A stretch of 64,000 nucleotides of DNA from Cladosporium sp. IMV 00045 (GCA_001931905.2 MSJI02000549.1:1-64000), one strand, 5' to 3'. Shown: positions 1 to 11,684, numbered from the stretch's first letter. Notes: a model not told the origin generated them from the letters alone. Numbers and translations are program-made.

Positions 1-8
1 AGTCACTC

Positions 9-1316
9 ATGTTGTGCGGCGATCTTTCTGCTGCCGGCCTTTACATGGAAAAAGGACTCCAAAGGTACAAGTACGACGACTCTTTCGTGGAACTCGATCA
101 AACTCTCATCGAGCTTGTCGAGGCGCGCTTTGGAAAGCCATTGAAGGACGTGTACGACGATGAGAAGGTTCCTTCTGGCTGGCCATCGGCTTCTCTGGTC
201 AGGCGTGAAGTGTACCCTTGGAGCGAGTACGAGCCTGATCGATTTGCGGAGGTCGAGGAGATCAATGAGATGATGAATGAGGTCGCTCCCAAGTTTGAAG
301 TCAAAGCTGTCGACTTGCCTGCATTGACTGGCACTTCCATCACCGGCATCTCAAAGCAACTTGGCGTTTTTGCCAGGGAGGATGTTCCCCCGGGTCAAGT
401 GGTACTTGACGAGACCTCTTTGCTCACGGTCAATAATCGTCTGCAAGACATGCTCTGCGATGCTTGTAGCTCTGATATTCCCGATCTGAAGAGCGCCGAC
501 AGAGACGCTGTCGCTGCCTGCGCAGCTTGCGAGGTTGTCTTCTGCAGCCAAGCCTGCCATGATGCCGCTATGGAAAATTACCACCCGGCTGTGTGCGAGA
601 CAGACGCAGAGTCCATCCTCAAGGATCCCGAGCCTAGCAAATCAGCCGACTCTTTGTACTCCTTGCTTCTGCTCCGTTGCTTTGCGCTGGCAGAGACCCG
701 TGGCTGCCATCCTCTGGATCTGCAAGAGATCAAATACATCTGGGGTGATTTCCATTCGACAAATGTTGAGGAAAACTTCCGAAGGCCAGACCTCGCGGAC
801 AGAAACACAGCATTCGCTGGGCTCCCACAATCTCTGCCTTTCCAGTTCGAGTACAACATCAGCTTGCCATTCCACATGCTTGAGAAGATGGACATCGACA
901 TCTTCGCCAACCCTCAGTACGACGTCTGGGTCTTCAACACGCTCTTCTCCAAGTTCAGGGGTACAGCTTCGGCTCGCCTATCCGGCTCCGGTGGCTCGGT
1001 GGCTCGAGGCCCGGACGTGTGTGCCGTTCATCCAATGTGGTGCCTGGCAAACCACTCATGTGACCCGACCGTGACTTGGGTATGGGGTGGCAGCATCAAG
1101 ATGTCGACCAGGGAGAAACGCGCTGAATGGCAAGGCAAGGATGGGAAGAAGACAGTCAATGCGCCTGGCCTCAAGCAAGGCGAAGAAATTCTGAACCACT
1201 ACTGTGATCTGGACTTGCCGGTGCAGGAGCGGAGAGAGTGGGCTCGTGGTGCCCTGGGCGGTGACTGCCAGTGCGAGAGATGCATTTGGGAAGACGAGCA
1301 ACAGAAACAAACATGA
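9..1316 (+). CDS. SET and MYND domain protein (SMYD-like lysine methyltransferase), 3' part
   Basis: This is the C-terminal part of a SET-domain protein; the frame is open to the left edge, so the true start lies outside the window. A MYND-type zinc finger (spaced CxxC pairs then CxxxC and HxxxC) falls near residues 149-198 of the visible part and sits inside a split SET domain. The SET core shows NHSCDPT near residue 350 and GEEILNHYCD near residue 394, followed by a post-SET CxCxxC cluster just before the stop. Family members transfer methyl groups from S-adenosylmethionine to lysines of histones or other proteins. No intron is needed in the visible part. The substrate cannot be told from sequence. 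I am confident of the domain class, not of the biological role. Confidence 0.88.
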   Translation: MLCGDLSAAGLYMEKGLQRYKYDDSFVELDQTLIELVEARFGKPLKDVYDDEKVPSGWPSASLVRREVYPWSEYEPDRFAEVEEINEMMNEVAPKFEVKAVDLPALTGTSITGISKQLGVFAREDVPPGQVVLDETSLLTVNNRLQDMLCDACSSDIPDLKSADRDAVAACAACEVVFCSQACHDAAMENYHPAVCETDAESILKDPEPSKSADSLYSLLLLRCFALAETRGCHPLDLQEIKYIWGDFHSTNVEENFRRPDLADRNTAFAGLPQSLPFQFEYNISLPFHMLEKMDIDIFANPQYDVWVFNTLFSKFRGTASARLSGSGGSVARGPDVCAVHPMWCLANHSCDPTVTWVWGGSIKMSTREKRAEWQGKDGKKTVNAPGLKQGEEILNHYCDLDLPVQERREWARGALGGDCQCERCIWEDEQQKQT

Positions 1317-1925
1317 GTGACTGTTCTGACCTGCTTATCATTGACACTGCGGACGCAAACGGCATTACACCCACACGCCAGGAAGCAAACCCTGCGTCGC
1401 TCGAAACCATTAGTAGCAGGGTGCCGACAACACGGGGCAACGATCAAAACGAATTTTGTACACAAGAAAACCGATTCGTTTAGACTATACAGAAACCGTC
1501 CCGATAGACTTCGGAAATAGAAGGGAATAACATCCATTTCTGATGTCTGTGGAAGCAATTCGAACCATGTTAAACTTCTCAACCGTAATGCTGAATCGAC
1601 TTTTCACTTCGACATGGATGTTGACACATCGTTAGCAGCAAACCAGAACTCTACCACAACATAGCTAGATCAGAAGCGTCACCAAGGACTTCGTTTGCAC
1701 TGAACGCACATCACACGTGGACGGCATTGATCTCCTGACTTTGCCACGTCAGCAATATCAGCATTTTTTCCGCATTCGCTCGAAATGTGACCTTTCCGCA
1801 AAAGAGATTGGCATTTCTCGTTCCTACTGACCTTAGAATCAAGAAGATGAACCTGTCCTTCTACAGCCTTTGAGCTTTTTTTATGAAACCTCCAATAATC
1901 ATAGATTTTCACAGCCTAGCCCGAC
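1317..1925. other. Intergenic region
   Basis: No convincing gene, RNA or repeat is visible. It holds the 3' end of the SET/MYND transcript and the upstream region of the following secreted-protein gene. Confidence 0.5.
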
Positions 1926-2881
1926 ATGCGGCTCAGTACTCTCCTCTCGACCACATGCTTTTCGGAACTTGCATGGTAAGCATTGTCAAACTCTCCAACT
2001 GCTCACGAATGAATCTTTACGATCGAAGCAACATCACCTCCTTCACAACCATCACGTCTACTTGTACTTCGAGCGTAACAAGCAGCCGCAGGCACACCAC
2101 CATCGTCGTCAAGCCGCCGCAAGCGACTCTGACTTCGACGATATTCGTCACGACCACCATCAGCCGACCGCCGCCGCCGCCTCGTTCGACTGTCACATCT
2201 ACCGTCTATGCCGACGAACTGCCTTCGCCTCGCTTGAACCTCCGCCGTGGATCGTCCTTGAGCGTGAGCGCTTATCCAGATACACCAAAGGTTCAAGGCA
2301 ATGGAACAGCATCGTCCTCACAAATCCATGATTCGATCGACAGCGTTTCTTCCACGACATGCGCATCCTCAGGCAAGAGTGCCTCACCAGAGGCTCCGTC
2401 TAGTTTCAACATCACCAAATCCTCCAGTCAAACCACTCTGACAACTTCTCATGCGAAACCTCAAACTGCCAGCAGCAGCAATACCAGCGGTTCGTCCACA
2501 ACCCCCTCATCAAAGCTCAACGAGTGTATGAAGCCATCATCAGCACAGTCCGTCCGCATAGTAACGTGCCTCGAAACAATAACCCACACCGTCTGTCCAT
2601 CCAAACACCCTCCGATCACCAACCAAACCTCCTCACACACCCCTACCGCCACACGCCAAGTCCCAGTACAAATCGAGCTCTTCACCGAACTTATCACCGT
2701 ATACAACACAACCACACTTCCTGCGAACGTGACTACCATGTCCGTCTACCGCGCTGGCGCGGAATCGAACACGACATCCATCGCCGAATCTCACCCAGGA
2801 CAGCAAAAATGGTCCACATCAACAAGTTCAAGCCCAAGCATAAGCAACAAAAGCAGACCAACACACCCAATCCCTCCATGA
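1926..2881 (+). CDS. Putative secreted Ser/Thr-rich cell-surface protein
   Basis: The proposed model joins 1926-1975 and 2029-2881 (300 residues). The first exon starts with a short hydrophobic leader (MRLSTLL...) that looks like a signal peptide. The 53-nt intron has a good GTAAGC donor and restores the long downstream frame. The mature part is extremely rich in Ser and Thr with repeated TVTST/TSTVY-like stretches and a short poly-Pro tract, as in O-glycosylated fungal wall proteins. No catalytic domain is visible, and I see no clear GPI-anchor signal at the C-terminus. An alternative without the intron would start at 1883 but lacks a signal peptide. Function unknown; the exon model is inference and the gene itself is moderately supported. 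Confidence 0.5.
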
Positions 2882-3740
2882 AGTCGCTCGAATACGCTTG
2901 TCGAATGGATAATAGCCAAATCAACAGCAAGCATGAACGACAACATCACCACCTCCTCCCTCCTCACAATACCACACCCCCTTAACCGCCAACAATCCCT
3001 CTCTCACCCTCTGCCCTTTCACATGAACTCCATACCCCGCGAGCATCCCGCGCAGCCACAAAGAACATTCCTCTCACGAGCATCGACGAACGAACGGCAA
3101 ACGCCTTCTCAAAGGCCCGTAGGTAGATGCTGGGGATGGGGAGAAGGCGTAGAAAGACTCCCTTTTTCTTATTTCTTCAGGATTGCGAGGATTGGGAATC
3201 TTGGGAGTTACACATTTTTTGCTATCCATTGAAAGACGTAGCTTGAGGATGGTCGATTGATTGTGATATGATGGAAGTGTGGTGTGTGAACCTTCATGTT
3301 GGAAGTCTCGGGGAAGCTGTGGGTGATCATCTGGCTGTATTATTAGGGTCGGGAGTCAGGTTTGCATCAAGACAAATAAACAGCTATAGGCCTTTCTCTT
3401 TCATGGGGTTAGAGAAGGCATGTACACATACATACTTGAGATGATACGGGAGCAAACGATTGACAACAAAACCAGACGGACAGATGAGACAGATGGGGAC
3501 AACAAGATGCTGTACGTCGGAACTTCTTTAAATTCGTGTCATGATTTCTTTTCCCTTTTTGTTTTATGACCGCGGGACCATCATGACGAGGGTAGCTACG
3601 TAAAGGTACAAGCGCGTAACTGAAAGAAGAAAAGAAAAACCAAAGATGAAGTAAAAACGCCCATTGCTTTCTCTAGCCATTATGCATGAAACGTGTAAAA
3701 AGTCAGATCAAGACTCCTTCATAAACGAAGGGCGACTGAT
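2882..3740. other. Intergenic region between convergent genes
   Basis: This is the shared 3' region of the Ser/Thr-rich gene and Hsp90. It has AT-rich patches suitable for 3' ends but no further gene or repeat that I can support. Confidence 0.5.
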
Positions 3741-5843
3741 TTAGTCGACCTCCTCCATGGCGCTCTCGCCGGTGGCGGCGTCGGCGGGAGCCTCGGTGGC
3801 AGCCTCAGCCTCGGTGGAGGCCTCCTCGTCGACGTTCAGGCCGAGGGAGACGAGCTTGTGGATGCGCTCGGCGTAGGCGGCGGGCTCGTCGATGGTGAAG
3901 CCGGAGACGAGGAGGGAGGTCTCGTAGAGGAGGGTGGTGATGCTCTTGACGGTGCGGTCGTTCTCGCCGTCGGACTCGACCTTGGTCTTGAGCTCCTTGA
4001 TGATGGGGCTCTTGGGGGAGATCTCGAAGGTCTTCTTGGAGGACATGTAGGAGGACATGGAGGTGTCGCGGAGGGCCTGGGCCTTCATGATACGCTCCAT
4101 GTTGGCGGACCAACCGAACTGACCAGTGCGGATGGCGCAGGGGGAGTTGACGAGCTTGTGAGAGACGACGACCTTCTCGACCTTGTCGCCGAGGACGTTC
4201 TTGAGGGACTTGGTGAGGCTCTCGTAAGCCTTCTCCTCCTCCTCGCGCTCCTTCTTCTCCTCGTCGGACTCCTCGAGCTCGAAGTCCTTGGTGATGTCGA
4301 CGAGCTTCTTGCCGTCGAACTCCTTGAGCTGAGTGAAAGCGTACTCGTCAATGGGGTCAATGAGGTAGAGAACCTCGAAGTTCTTGGCCTTGAGGGCGTC
4401 GAGGAAGGGAGACTTCTCGACGGCCTTGATGTTCTCACCAGTGATGTAGTACATGTTCTTCTGGTGCTCGGGCATGCGGGTGACGTAGTCCTGGAGGGAG
4501 GTGAGGTCCTCGCCAGACTTGGTGCTGTTGTAGCGGAGGAGCTTGGCAAGAGTGTTGCGGTTCTGGCTGTCCTCGTGAACACCGAGCTTGATGTTCTTGG
4601 AGAAGGCAGCGTAGAACTTGTCGAACTGCTCCTTGTCCTCGGCGATCTCAGTGAAGAGCTCAAGAGTCTTCTTGACGATGTTCTTCTTGATGACCTTCAT
4701 GATCTTGTTCTGCTGAAGAGTCTCACGAGAGAGGTTGAGGGGAAGGTCCTCAGAGTCGACAACACCCTTGACGAAAGAGAGCCACTCGGGGACGAGGTCA
4801 GTGGCGTCGTCGGTGATGAACACGCGGCGGACGTAGAGCTTGATGTTGTTCTTGGTCTTCTTGGCCTCGAAGAGGTCGAAAGGAGCGCGCTTGGGAACGA
4901 AGAGGACGGCGCGGAACTCGAGCTGACCCTCAACGGAGAAGTGCTTGACAGCGAGATGGTCCTCCCAGTCGTTGGAGAGGGACTTGTAGAAAGCACCGTA
5001 CTCCTCCTGGGAGATGTCGGCGGGGTTGCGAGTCCAGATGGGCTTGGTCTTGTTGAGCTCCTCCTCCTCGATCTTGCTCTCCTTGACCTTCTTTGTCTTC
5101 TTCTCGCCATCCTTCTTCTCGTCCTCCTCGTCGACCTCCTCGACCTTGGGCTTGTTGTCGCCCTCCTCCTTGCTCTCCTCAGCCTCGTCATCGGGGACCT
5201 CGGTCTCGGTCTCCTTCAGGACGTGGAGGTAGATGGGGTAGGAGATGAACTCGGAGTGCTTCTTGACGACCTCCTTCAGCTTGGCCTCCTTGAGGTAGTC
5301 GGTCTGCTCATCCTTGAGGTGGAGGATGATCTTGGTGCCGCGGCCGATCTGCTCGCCCTCGGTGTCCTGCTTGATGGAGAAAGTGCCACCGGCGCTGGAC
5401 TCCCAGATGTACTGCTCGTCATCGTTGTTCTTGGAGACGACGGTGACGCGGTCGGCAACGAGGTATGCGGAGTAGAAACCAACACCGAACTGACCGATCA
5501 TGGAGATGTCGGCACCGGCGGTGAGGGCCTCCATGAACTGCTTGGTGCCGGAGCGGGCAATGGTACCAAGGTTGTTGACAAGGTCGGCCTTGGTCATGCC
5601 AATACCGGTGTCCTTGATGGTGAGGGTCTTGTTGGCCTCATCGGGGATGATGTCGAGGCGGAGGTCCTTGTTTGAGTCGAGCTTGCTAGGGTCGGAGAGA
5701 GCCTCGTAGCGGATCTTGTCAAGAGCATCGGAACCGTTGGAGATCAACTCTCTCAGGAAGATCTCCTTGTTGGAGTAGACGGTGTTGATGATGAGAGAGA
5801 GGAGCTGAGAGATCTCAGCCTGGAACTCGAAGGTCTCAGACAT
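3741..5843 (-). CDS. hsp90: Cytosolic Hsp90 chaperone
   Basis: This is a complete, uninterrupted 700-residue Hsp90. It is an ATP-driven cytosolic dimeric chaperone that matures kinases, receptors and other clients with co-chaperones. Visible landmarks are the N-terminal ATPase ([25 protein letters not shown] and [15 protein letters not shown] motifs), an acidic/basic charged linker around residues 215-265, the middle-domain NLSRETLQQ segment that carries the catalytic arginine, and the C-terminal MEEVD that binds TPR co-chaperones. The first helix reads [10 protein letters not shown] where most homologues have Ala for Gly. Codon use is strongly biased, as expected for a highly expressed gene; this leaves a long meaningless open frame on the opposite strand. 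A step-type heat-shock element lies about 425 nt upstream of the start. Confidence 0.98.
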   Translation of the reverse strand: MSETFEFQAEISQLLSLIINTVYSNKEIFLRELISNGSDALDKIRYEALSDPSKLDSNKDLRLDIIPDEANKTLTIKDTGIGMTKADLVNNLGTIARSGTKQFMEALTAGADISMIGQFGVGFYSAYLVADRVTVVSKNNDDEQYIWESSAGGTFSIKQDTEGEQIGRGTKIILHLKDEQTDYLKEAKLKEVVKKHSEFISYPIYLHVLKETETEVPDDEAEESKEEGDNKPKVEEVDEEDEKKDGEKKTKKVKESKIEEEELNKTKPIWTRNPADISQEEYGAFYKSLSNDWEDHLAVKHFSVEGQLEFRAVLFVPKRAPFDLFEAKKTKNNIKLYVRRVFITDDATDLVPEWLSFVKGVVDSEDLPLNLSRETLQQNKIMKVIKKNIVKKTLELFTEIAEDKEQFDKFYAAFSKNIKLGVHEDSQNRNTLAKLLRYNSTKSGEDLTSLQDYVTRMPEHQKNMYYITGENIKAVEKSPFLDALKAKNFEVLYLIDPIDEYAFTQLKEFDGKKLVDITKDFELEESDEEKKEREEEEKAYESLTKSLKNVLGDKVEKVVVSHKLVNSPCAIRTGQFGWSANMERIMKAQALRDTSMSSYMSSKKTFEISPKSPIIKELKTKVESDGENDRTVKSITTLLYETSLLVSGFTIDEPAAYAERIHKLVSLGLNVDEEASTEAEAATEAPADAATGESAMEEVD

Positions 5844-6003
5844 GATTGCGGTGATGTGTGGGGATTAAAGAGGTGGAGAAGGTGTATGTCTGGATGGAGG
5901 AGGATGTAAGCGATTGATCGTTCGGCAAGGCGAGCGCAGATGTAATGACGAGGCAAAGGCCGTGCAGAGACTGTTCGACCTATTGATTGCCCTGGGCAAC
6001 GGA

Positions 6004-6027
6004 GGCGGCGGCGGCGGCGGCGACGGC
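6004..6027. repeat. (GGC)n trinucleotide repeat in Hsp90 leader
   Basis: Six GGC units are followed by GAC-GGC, lying 160-185 nt upstream of the Hsp90 start, so probably in its 5' untranslated region, read there as GCC repeats. Confidence 0.8.
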
Positions 6028-6267
6028 GGAGAAGGTTGCTGCTCGGTGGAGGAGGAAGGATGGATTCACTTACAATTGCGAGGTCACGGGAAAGGTGTTC
6101 GTGACGGTGAGTAAAGGGTTGTGGGTGTAATGGATGGCAAATGCCGGGTATAATGAGTTGATGTGGTGTGAAAGGTGTGAGTGGATGAGGCTGAAGGCCT
6201 TTACTTAAGAGAGGCCTGCAAAATATTCCAGGCCGTTCCAGCGCAATCGCAAGCTTGCCCTGCACCT

Positions 6268-6290
6268 TTCCTTCGCCTTCCAACGCCTTC
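6268..6290. promoter_or_regulatory. Step-type heat-shock element upstream of Hsp90
   Basis: TTC triplets start at 6268, 6278 and 6288, exactly 10 bp apart, matching the step-type HSE (nTTCn, 5 bp, nTTCn, 5 bp, nTTCn) known as an Hsf1 binding arrangement in fungi. A second, two-unit version with TTC at 6226 and 6236 lies nearer the gene. The position, about 380-450 nt upstream of the Hsp90 start, supports a role in its heat induction. Confidence 0.6.
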
Positions 6291-6677
6291 CAAACGAGTC
6301 TGGGGAAACAGGAATTGACGGCCTGAGGCACCGAACGTCAAAAGGGTCTCCACCGAAGTGAGTCTAGATGATAGAATGGTGCTATACCGTGGCAAATAAT
6401 ATTGTTGAGTGGCCCCAATGGTAGGGAAGACTCACTTGGAAGTGCAGCAGCGGTAATGGATCAGTCAGGAACCTACGGTAATGATCATTATCGCATCTCG
6501 TCTCACTACATGAGGAATTCGTGAAACACATGCCTTCACACATGGGGACTTGCTCGCCATCAAGGTAGGAGGTACCTAGACTCAATCATCACTCATGTTT
6601 TATAGCATCTATCTCAATATATCCGTCAACCCATCATCTAGTGCTCATGCGTCTTCCACATTCATGCTCTTCATGCC

Positions 6678-7865
6678 TCAACCCAACAAGTCTCCCAACT
6701 TATCACAATAAGCACTCGGCACCACGCTCGCACCCTCAGCAAGAAACTCCTCCTTCTTGCTAACGCCAGTCAACACACAAAGCGTACCGCCAAGACCACC
6801 CTCGATACCAAACTGAATATCCGTATTCAGCCTATCGCCGATCATGCAAGCCCTCTTCCTATCGAACTTGAACTTCCCCTCAATCGCATCCATCATCGCC
6901 TGACTCGGCTTGCCGAGCGCCAAAGGCTCCTGCCCCGAAGCCTTGACCAGCGGCGCACTCATGGAACCCGCACCGGGGAACAGCGAGCCCGCACTCGGCA
7001 GGGTAGAGTCGATGTTGGTCGCGAGGAACTTCGCGCCGCGGCGGAGGTAGGCCTGCCCCAGAGCGGTTTTGAGGAAGTTCATGTGGTAGTCCAGGCCGGT
7101 CAGGACGATGCCGACGTTCTCGTCCAGAGCCTCGCCGCTCGCGATGCGGTCGAAGTCTTCCGGCTGGATGTCGCGGCGCAGGGATGGGTCGGTGCCGCCG
7201 ACGTAAGGCACGCCTTCTGACGCGAGCTCTTGCTCCACGCCGCTCTCGCCGAGCACGTAGACTTTGTTCTTCGGGCCGGGGAGTTTGAGGATGCGCGAGA
7301 TGTAAATGGCCGCGCTGTAGGAGGAGCCAAAGACTTCGTCCTGGTGGGTTCTTGTTAAGCTAGGTGGTCGAATTTGTGACAGTGGGACCTCTCGACCTTA
7401 CCTCAGACGCCGTGATGCCCATGCTGTCGAATTTCTTCTTGTAGTCTGCGCGGGACTTTGTGCTGTTGTTCGTTACAAACACGAGTTGCTTGCCTGCAGG
7501 TGTCCTGTGAGCGACTCGCTCGCTCCACCGGTCTTCAAACACCAAGATTCCGTACCTTTGCTGCGCAACATGTCGATCGTCTCTGCCGTGCCGGGAAATT
7601 TGTGCTCGCCGGACCAAAGCACGCCTATCCTTCTCGTATCATCAGCCGGCTGTTATATCCATATCCTCATCATGTTCCCAAGAGGCAAACGATCATATCG
7701 TTTCGTAGTTCGGTGGGTTGAGCGTACCATCGCAATCGAAGAGGAAGACCTGGAAGCACGTCAGTACAAGTCTTCATCCATAAGTTGTCAGGCACTTACA
7801 TCAAACTGATCAATGAAAGCCTCAATACCGGCCTTATCGCCAGTCAAGTACTTGGGTTGCGCCAT
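6678..7865 (-). CDS. HAD-family 4-nitrophenylphosphatase / phosphoglycolate phosphatase
   Basis: Five exons (7865-7800, 7749-7728, 7624-7556, 7493-7402, 7340-6678) give 303 residues in one frame. The product is a PHO13/PGP-type HAD phosphatase: motif I FDCDGVLW (nucleophile Asp27 and acid/base Asp29), motif II VFVTNNSTKSR, the motif III lysine in LGKPSQAM and motif IV MIGDRLNTDIQFG. Family members dephosphorylate 2-phosphoglycolate and other toxic side products of glycolysis, and p-nitrophenyl phosphate in vitro. Every intron has GT-AG ends, and the joins reproduce the conserved family sequence. Exon 2 is only 22 nt and encodes the catalytic FLFDCDG core. Annotators could easily miss that exon. 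The cytosolic location is inferred from the lack of a leader. Confidence 0.93.
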
Positions 7866-8420
7866 GGTGCTCGCTGCTCGGGTTGTGAAGCGTTTAGGCT
7901 GCGCGAATCGTGGGGTCTGAGCAGAATATGTGCTATGCGCAAATGATGTTCCGAACGATCGTGCTGCGGTAGGCCAGGCGCGGACAAATAGCATCAAGGT
8001 GTTGGGGACTTTTTTGGGGCTTTTGTTGACCGAGCGCCTTGAAGTCATCAGTCATCATCCCACCAGCCCACCTCGAACCCGCCGAACGTCGGCGCTTGTG
8101 TCGCCGATGCTTCGGCTTTGGGGCTTCCGGATCTTGGAGGCGTTCACAATGTCTTGAATATTTTCTTATTGATGAAACCACGATATTTGTTGTTTTGTTG
8201 CAAAGTCAAGAGTTCTCTGGCATGTGTTGAAAAGTTAAATACGGCACAGAGAGAAGAGCCACAGAGAGACGACAGAGCGAAAAGTAGGAGCAAGTATGGA
8301 TTTATCGATTTCTCAGCCTCGTAGTGAAGTCATCCTCCAACGTCAAACTAACATATCACCAAAGCCAACCCGCCAAAACACATCCGTTTCCAAGCTAGGC
8401 AAAAACCTCAACATCCACCC
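7866..8420. other. Intergenic region
   Basis: This is the promoter of the HAD phosphatase and the 3' end of the upstream disordered-protein gene. Nothing else can be supported. Confidence 0.5.
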
Positions 8421-11400
8421 TCACTTCTCCCCCCTATAAGCCCAACCCAACCCAGCATGCGTCCTAACCCTCCTCCTCAAACCCCTCTCAATCTGCGCCG
8501 CCTCCCGCACAGCCTCATGCAAATCATCCTTGTCCACACTTTCAGACTGCGGTTGTTGCGCAGCAGGTTGCGCCTGTTGCTGAGGAGGCCATTTGTCCGA
8601 CACGCGCACGCGCTTGACGGTTTCGGGGGCCTTTGATAGCCATGGAAGCACAGGGGTGGGGGAGAAGGGATAGTGACCCGGCGGTAGGTTCAGTGGTGAT
8701 TGTGCGGAAGGTGATCGGATCAGGCGGCTGGCCGGTCTGTCGGACACAGGTGTTGAGGTAGAAGGAGCGTAGTCGGCGGCTCTCAGGACTGAAGAAGGGA
8801 GGTTGAGTGGTGACTGGAGGGAGTGTTTGCGGGTCGATTGTGCTGTGGCGTAGGTGGATTCAGGCGGAGGACAATCAAATGGGGTGTACGCCTGGCTATG
8901 TTTGCGTGACGCTATTGCTGAGGCCAAAGCTGCATCGCTTCCAGGACCTGGCGAAGTGGGCTCGCTGAAGAGATCGTCTAGGTCTTCGCTGTGGAAGAGG
9001 GATTGTCTAGATATCGACAGGGGTTGGTCGCGCGTCTGGCTTTCATCTTGTTCGGCTTTGGACAGGTCGATGCTCATCTCGCCGGCTATTGTGTGCAAGT
9101 GTTGCAGCAACTCATTCATGTCGTTAGGTTTCTTCGATTGTTCGTCTGGTGGCGTGGTATTAGGATTAGGTTGGACGCTTGTTGATGCTGCACTTTCTTC
9201 GACAGACCCAAGTTCGGCAACTGCCTTAGATACTTTCGCCAGATTATCAGATAGTTTACGCGAGGAATCGCGAGTGAAAGGGCCTTTGCGAGGATCAGTT
9301 ACTACATGATCGAGATTACCCTCATGCTGGACGACGACGATCGCACTTGTATTGTTTGGTAAGAATGTCTCGGTGGCGATGGGTGCAGGCTTCGTGGTCA
9401 CTGTAGCATTTCTTGAAGCCGGTGCCTTTCCACCATGAAAGCGCGAAGCAGCCTGCAGCCTTTCTTTTCGTTCCTCAGTAGTCTCTCGCCGTCTCAAAGC
9501 CTGCTCGGTAGCGCAGTCGGGACAGACATCTTCTGCATGTGAACGCTTAGCTCTCTCTGCGAAAGACCAAGGGCTTGTCGCCTCCAATTGTGATCGATGG
9601 ACCATGCCAACGGGGATGTACGCACCACTTCGACTGCGCTCGACCATGTCTTTGGTTGGGCCGTTTAACGAGCTGATGCGCTGTGCTGTCCGCGGGTGAC
9701 GACCGTGTCGGACACAGTTGTTGATTGTTCCTAGGAGATGTGTGGCCGGCGAGACCTGGCGTTGCCGACATCCTAAGGTCGCAACATACGACGCACGGCG
9801 AACGACCTGTTTGCAGGATTGCCAGAGCGGGTCGAGGCTCCCATGTCGTCGTGACTAGCGTGTGAGTTGTTCAGAAGCTCAGGTTTCGTCTCAGGCTCAG
9901 GAGGATCTTTCAGCATAGGCATAGAGCGGGAAGGTTGAGGCGAATGGATATAAGGCTCGTCATCAGGCACCGATCGATGGATAGGAGTCTCAGGTCTATG
10001 AGGAGTACCATCACTTGCCCTACGCGGGAAGCGATGGATGTGAAGAGGGAAGATCAGATCCACACTCGAGTCATCACGTCGAGCTTGAGCTTTCTTGCTC
10101 ATGTGCCGGTAATGTCCTGCCGGCTGGAAGTGATGCGGCATGTGTATTGCGCTTTTGAGTTCGAGCTCTCGAATTCGGCTCGCCACTTGTCCCACCGTTT
10201 GCGCTTGCGACGGCCGTCTTGCTACTGTTACTTGTTGCGTTTTGGCCTCGGCTTCCGAAGAGCCATCCAGAGGGAACGGGCCTTGACAGCTGGGTGCCAG
10301 CGAGGGCGAGTTTGGGGTTGATTGGATGTCTTTCGATGCAGAAGGAACTCTGCAAAGGGCTGGTTCTCCATGGCTGAACTGCCTGGCGACACTGAAGCGG
10401 GAGGTGTCAGTGGCATCTGCAGGGGCGCGGGTGCTGACTGTCCGGGACTCTGATCCATTGCAGCATCTATCAGCACAGGTGACGTTGTTGCAAGAGCAGG
10501 TGTGCTCGTGGTGGCTGGCGGAATATCTTCGTGGAAGCGCGACGTCGATTGGGACATAGGTGTTTGTGCGAGAGGAATCTGAACACTTCCCATTTCCGGA
10601 AGAGCACTCGTGCTGAAAGAATCTCTCCGCATACCCAAGGCGTGCATTGCGTTCGCAGCCTTGCTGAGCACGCGATGCTTTGTCGTCGAAGGCCCAGCCA
10701 CGACTGGACTGCTCCCCGAAGAGATGACAGGCGCAGGAAGAGGGGACGTCTCCGGAATGGAGCTTGACACAGTCTCTCGGTCCACGGTCACAGGAAGGTC
10801 CGCTATCTGCTTCCAAGAAGTAGCTTTGATCGCGGGTTTGGCCTTGGCAGAACCCGTGCTCTTTTCCGAGGACGACCCGCTCGGTGTCAGAGACGGCGGC
10901 TTTGGTTGTTGAGCCTCCACTTCGGCTGCCATCCTTTCGGCCTCCAATCTCGCAATAGCCTCGCTGACTCCTGGGTCCTGCATAGTCGTTGGAAGCCAGA
11001 GCTTTGTCGAAGCAGTAGGCGGCGCCGTCATACATATCTCTTGATTGCACTTCCCGCAAACGGATGGGCGATGTCGTAGTTCCACCTCGTGGTCCGCATG
11101 CGCCATGGACAAGTCCTGCTTTGAACCCGTCTGCTTCAATATTCCGTGCAAAATCCTCGGCTGTTGTGGTGTGGGATGCTGCAGCGTCTCTGCTGTTTCC
11201 CAAGACATTCCTTCCGGCTCCGTCTTCGGCGTCAACATTGGCGTGAACAAAGCTACTCGACTCTGCGTCCGCGGCGTGCCGCCCATGTATGGGGTGTGGC
11301 CGGCGCTCGCTTGATCGTCTTCCGACTCCCATCGAGGAGCATGACCGGTAAAGTGAAAGATCGAGCGTGTCGAGGATCCGGCGCGCTCGGTTTGCTTGTT

Positions 11401-11684
11401 TCCGTACGGATTGCTGCCTGCTGTTGCTGGGTCGGCCGAGATCGAGGCACTTGACGTCTGGCGCGTAAGTTCCTCTTCCGGGCTGCCATTTCCGCTTGGA
11501 GGCGTCGGCGCAAATATTCGAGACGTGCGTGAGCCACCGAAAGCGGTGTTGCTCAAGGTCACTCTGCTCGATTTCTTTGCAAGTCTGGAGAGTTTCTTGC
11601 GCTGGCCGAATGTGTCAGTGTCAAAGTGAAGGTTTGAAAAAAGTCATGTCGACACACGAGCTTGCGAGTGAATGTCTCGCTCAT
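8421..11684 (-). CDS. Large intrinsically disordered protein of unknown function
   Basis: I do not recognise this protein. The model uses exons 11684-11658, 11601-10439, 10349-9797 and 9755-8421 (1025 residues). The first intron is convincing (GTGTGT donor, CTGAC branch, CAG acceptor) and gives an N-terminus MSETFTRKLRKKLSRLAKK. The other two joins are less certain: the reading frame clearly changes near 10.35-10.44 kb and again near 9.76-9.80 kb, where only a 41-nt intron fits. The protein is rich in Ser, Pro and Thr with many SP/TP sites and little predicted fold. Two short CxxC pairs stand out, VCGKCNQEIC and VCPDCATEQA, the second followed by a charged helix. Conserved-looking blocks lie around RIRELELKS and RISSLNGPTKDMVERSRSG. 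It may be a scaffold or cell-polarity factor, but that is a guess. Confidence 0.65.

Larger units (their letters stand above)
5844..6677. other. Intergenic region between Hsp90 and HAD phosphatase
   Basis: This holds the Hsp90 leader and promoter (GGC repeat and heat-shock elements described separately) and the 3' end of the phosphatase gene. An AGGTACCT palindrome sits at 6570-6577. Confidence 0.6.

Noticed and set aside
3858..5675. A 605-codon open frame opposite Hsp90
   Set aside because: It mirrors the strongly biased Hsp90 codons. The product is a monotonous Leu/Val/Gly/Glu/Asp sequence with no domain, and a well-known shadow of GC3-biased genes.
9547..9771. A 74-codon minus-strand frame between the last two exons of the disordered protein
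   Set aside because: The adjacent frame reads a sequence continuous with the downstream exon (HLLGTTNNCVRHGRHPRTAQRISS), so this frame is a shadow.
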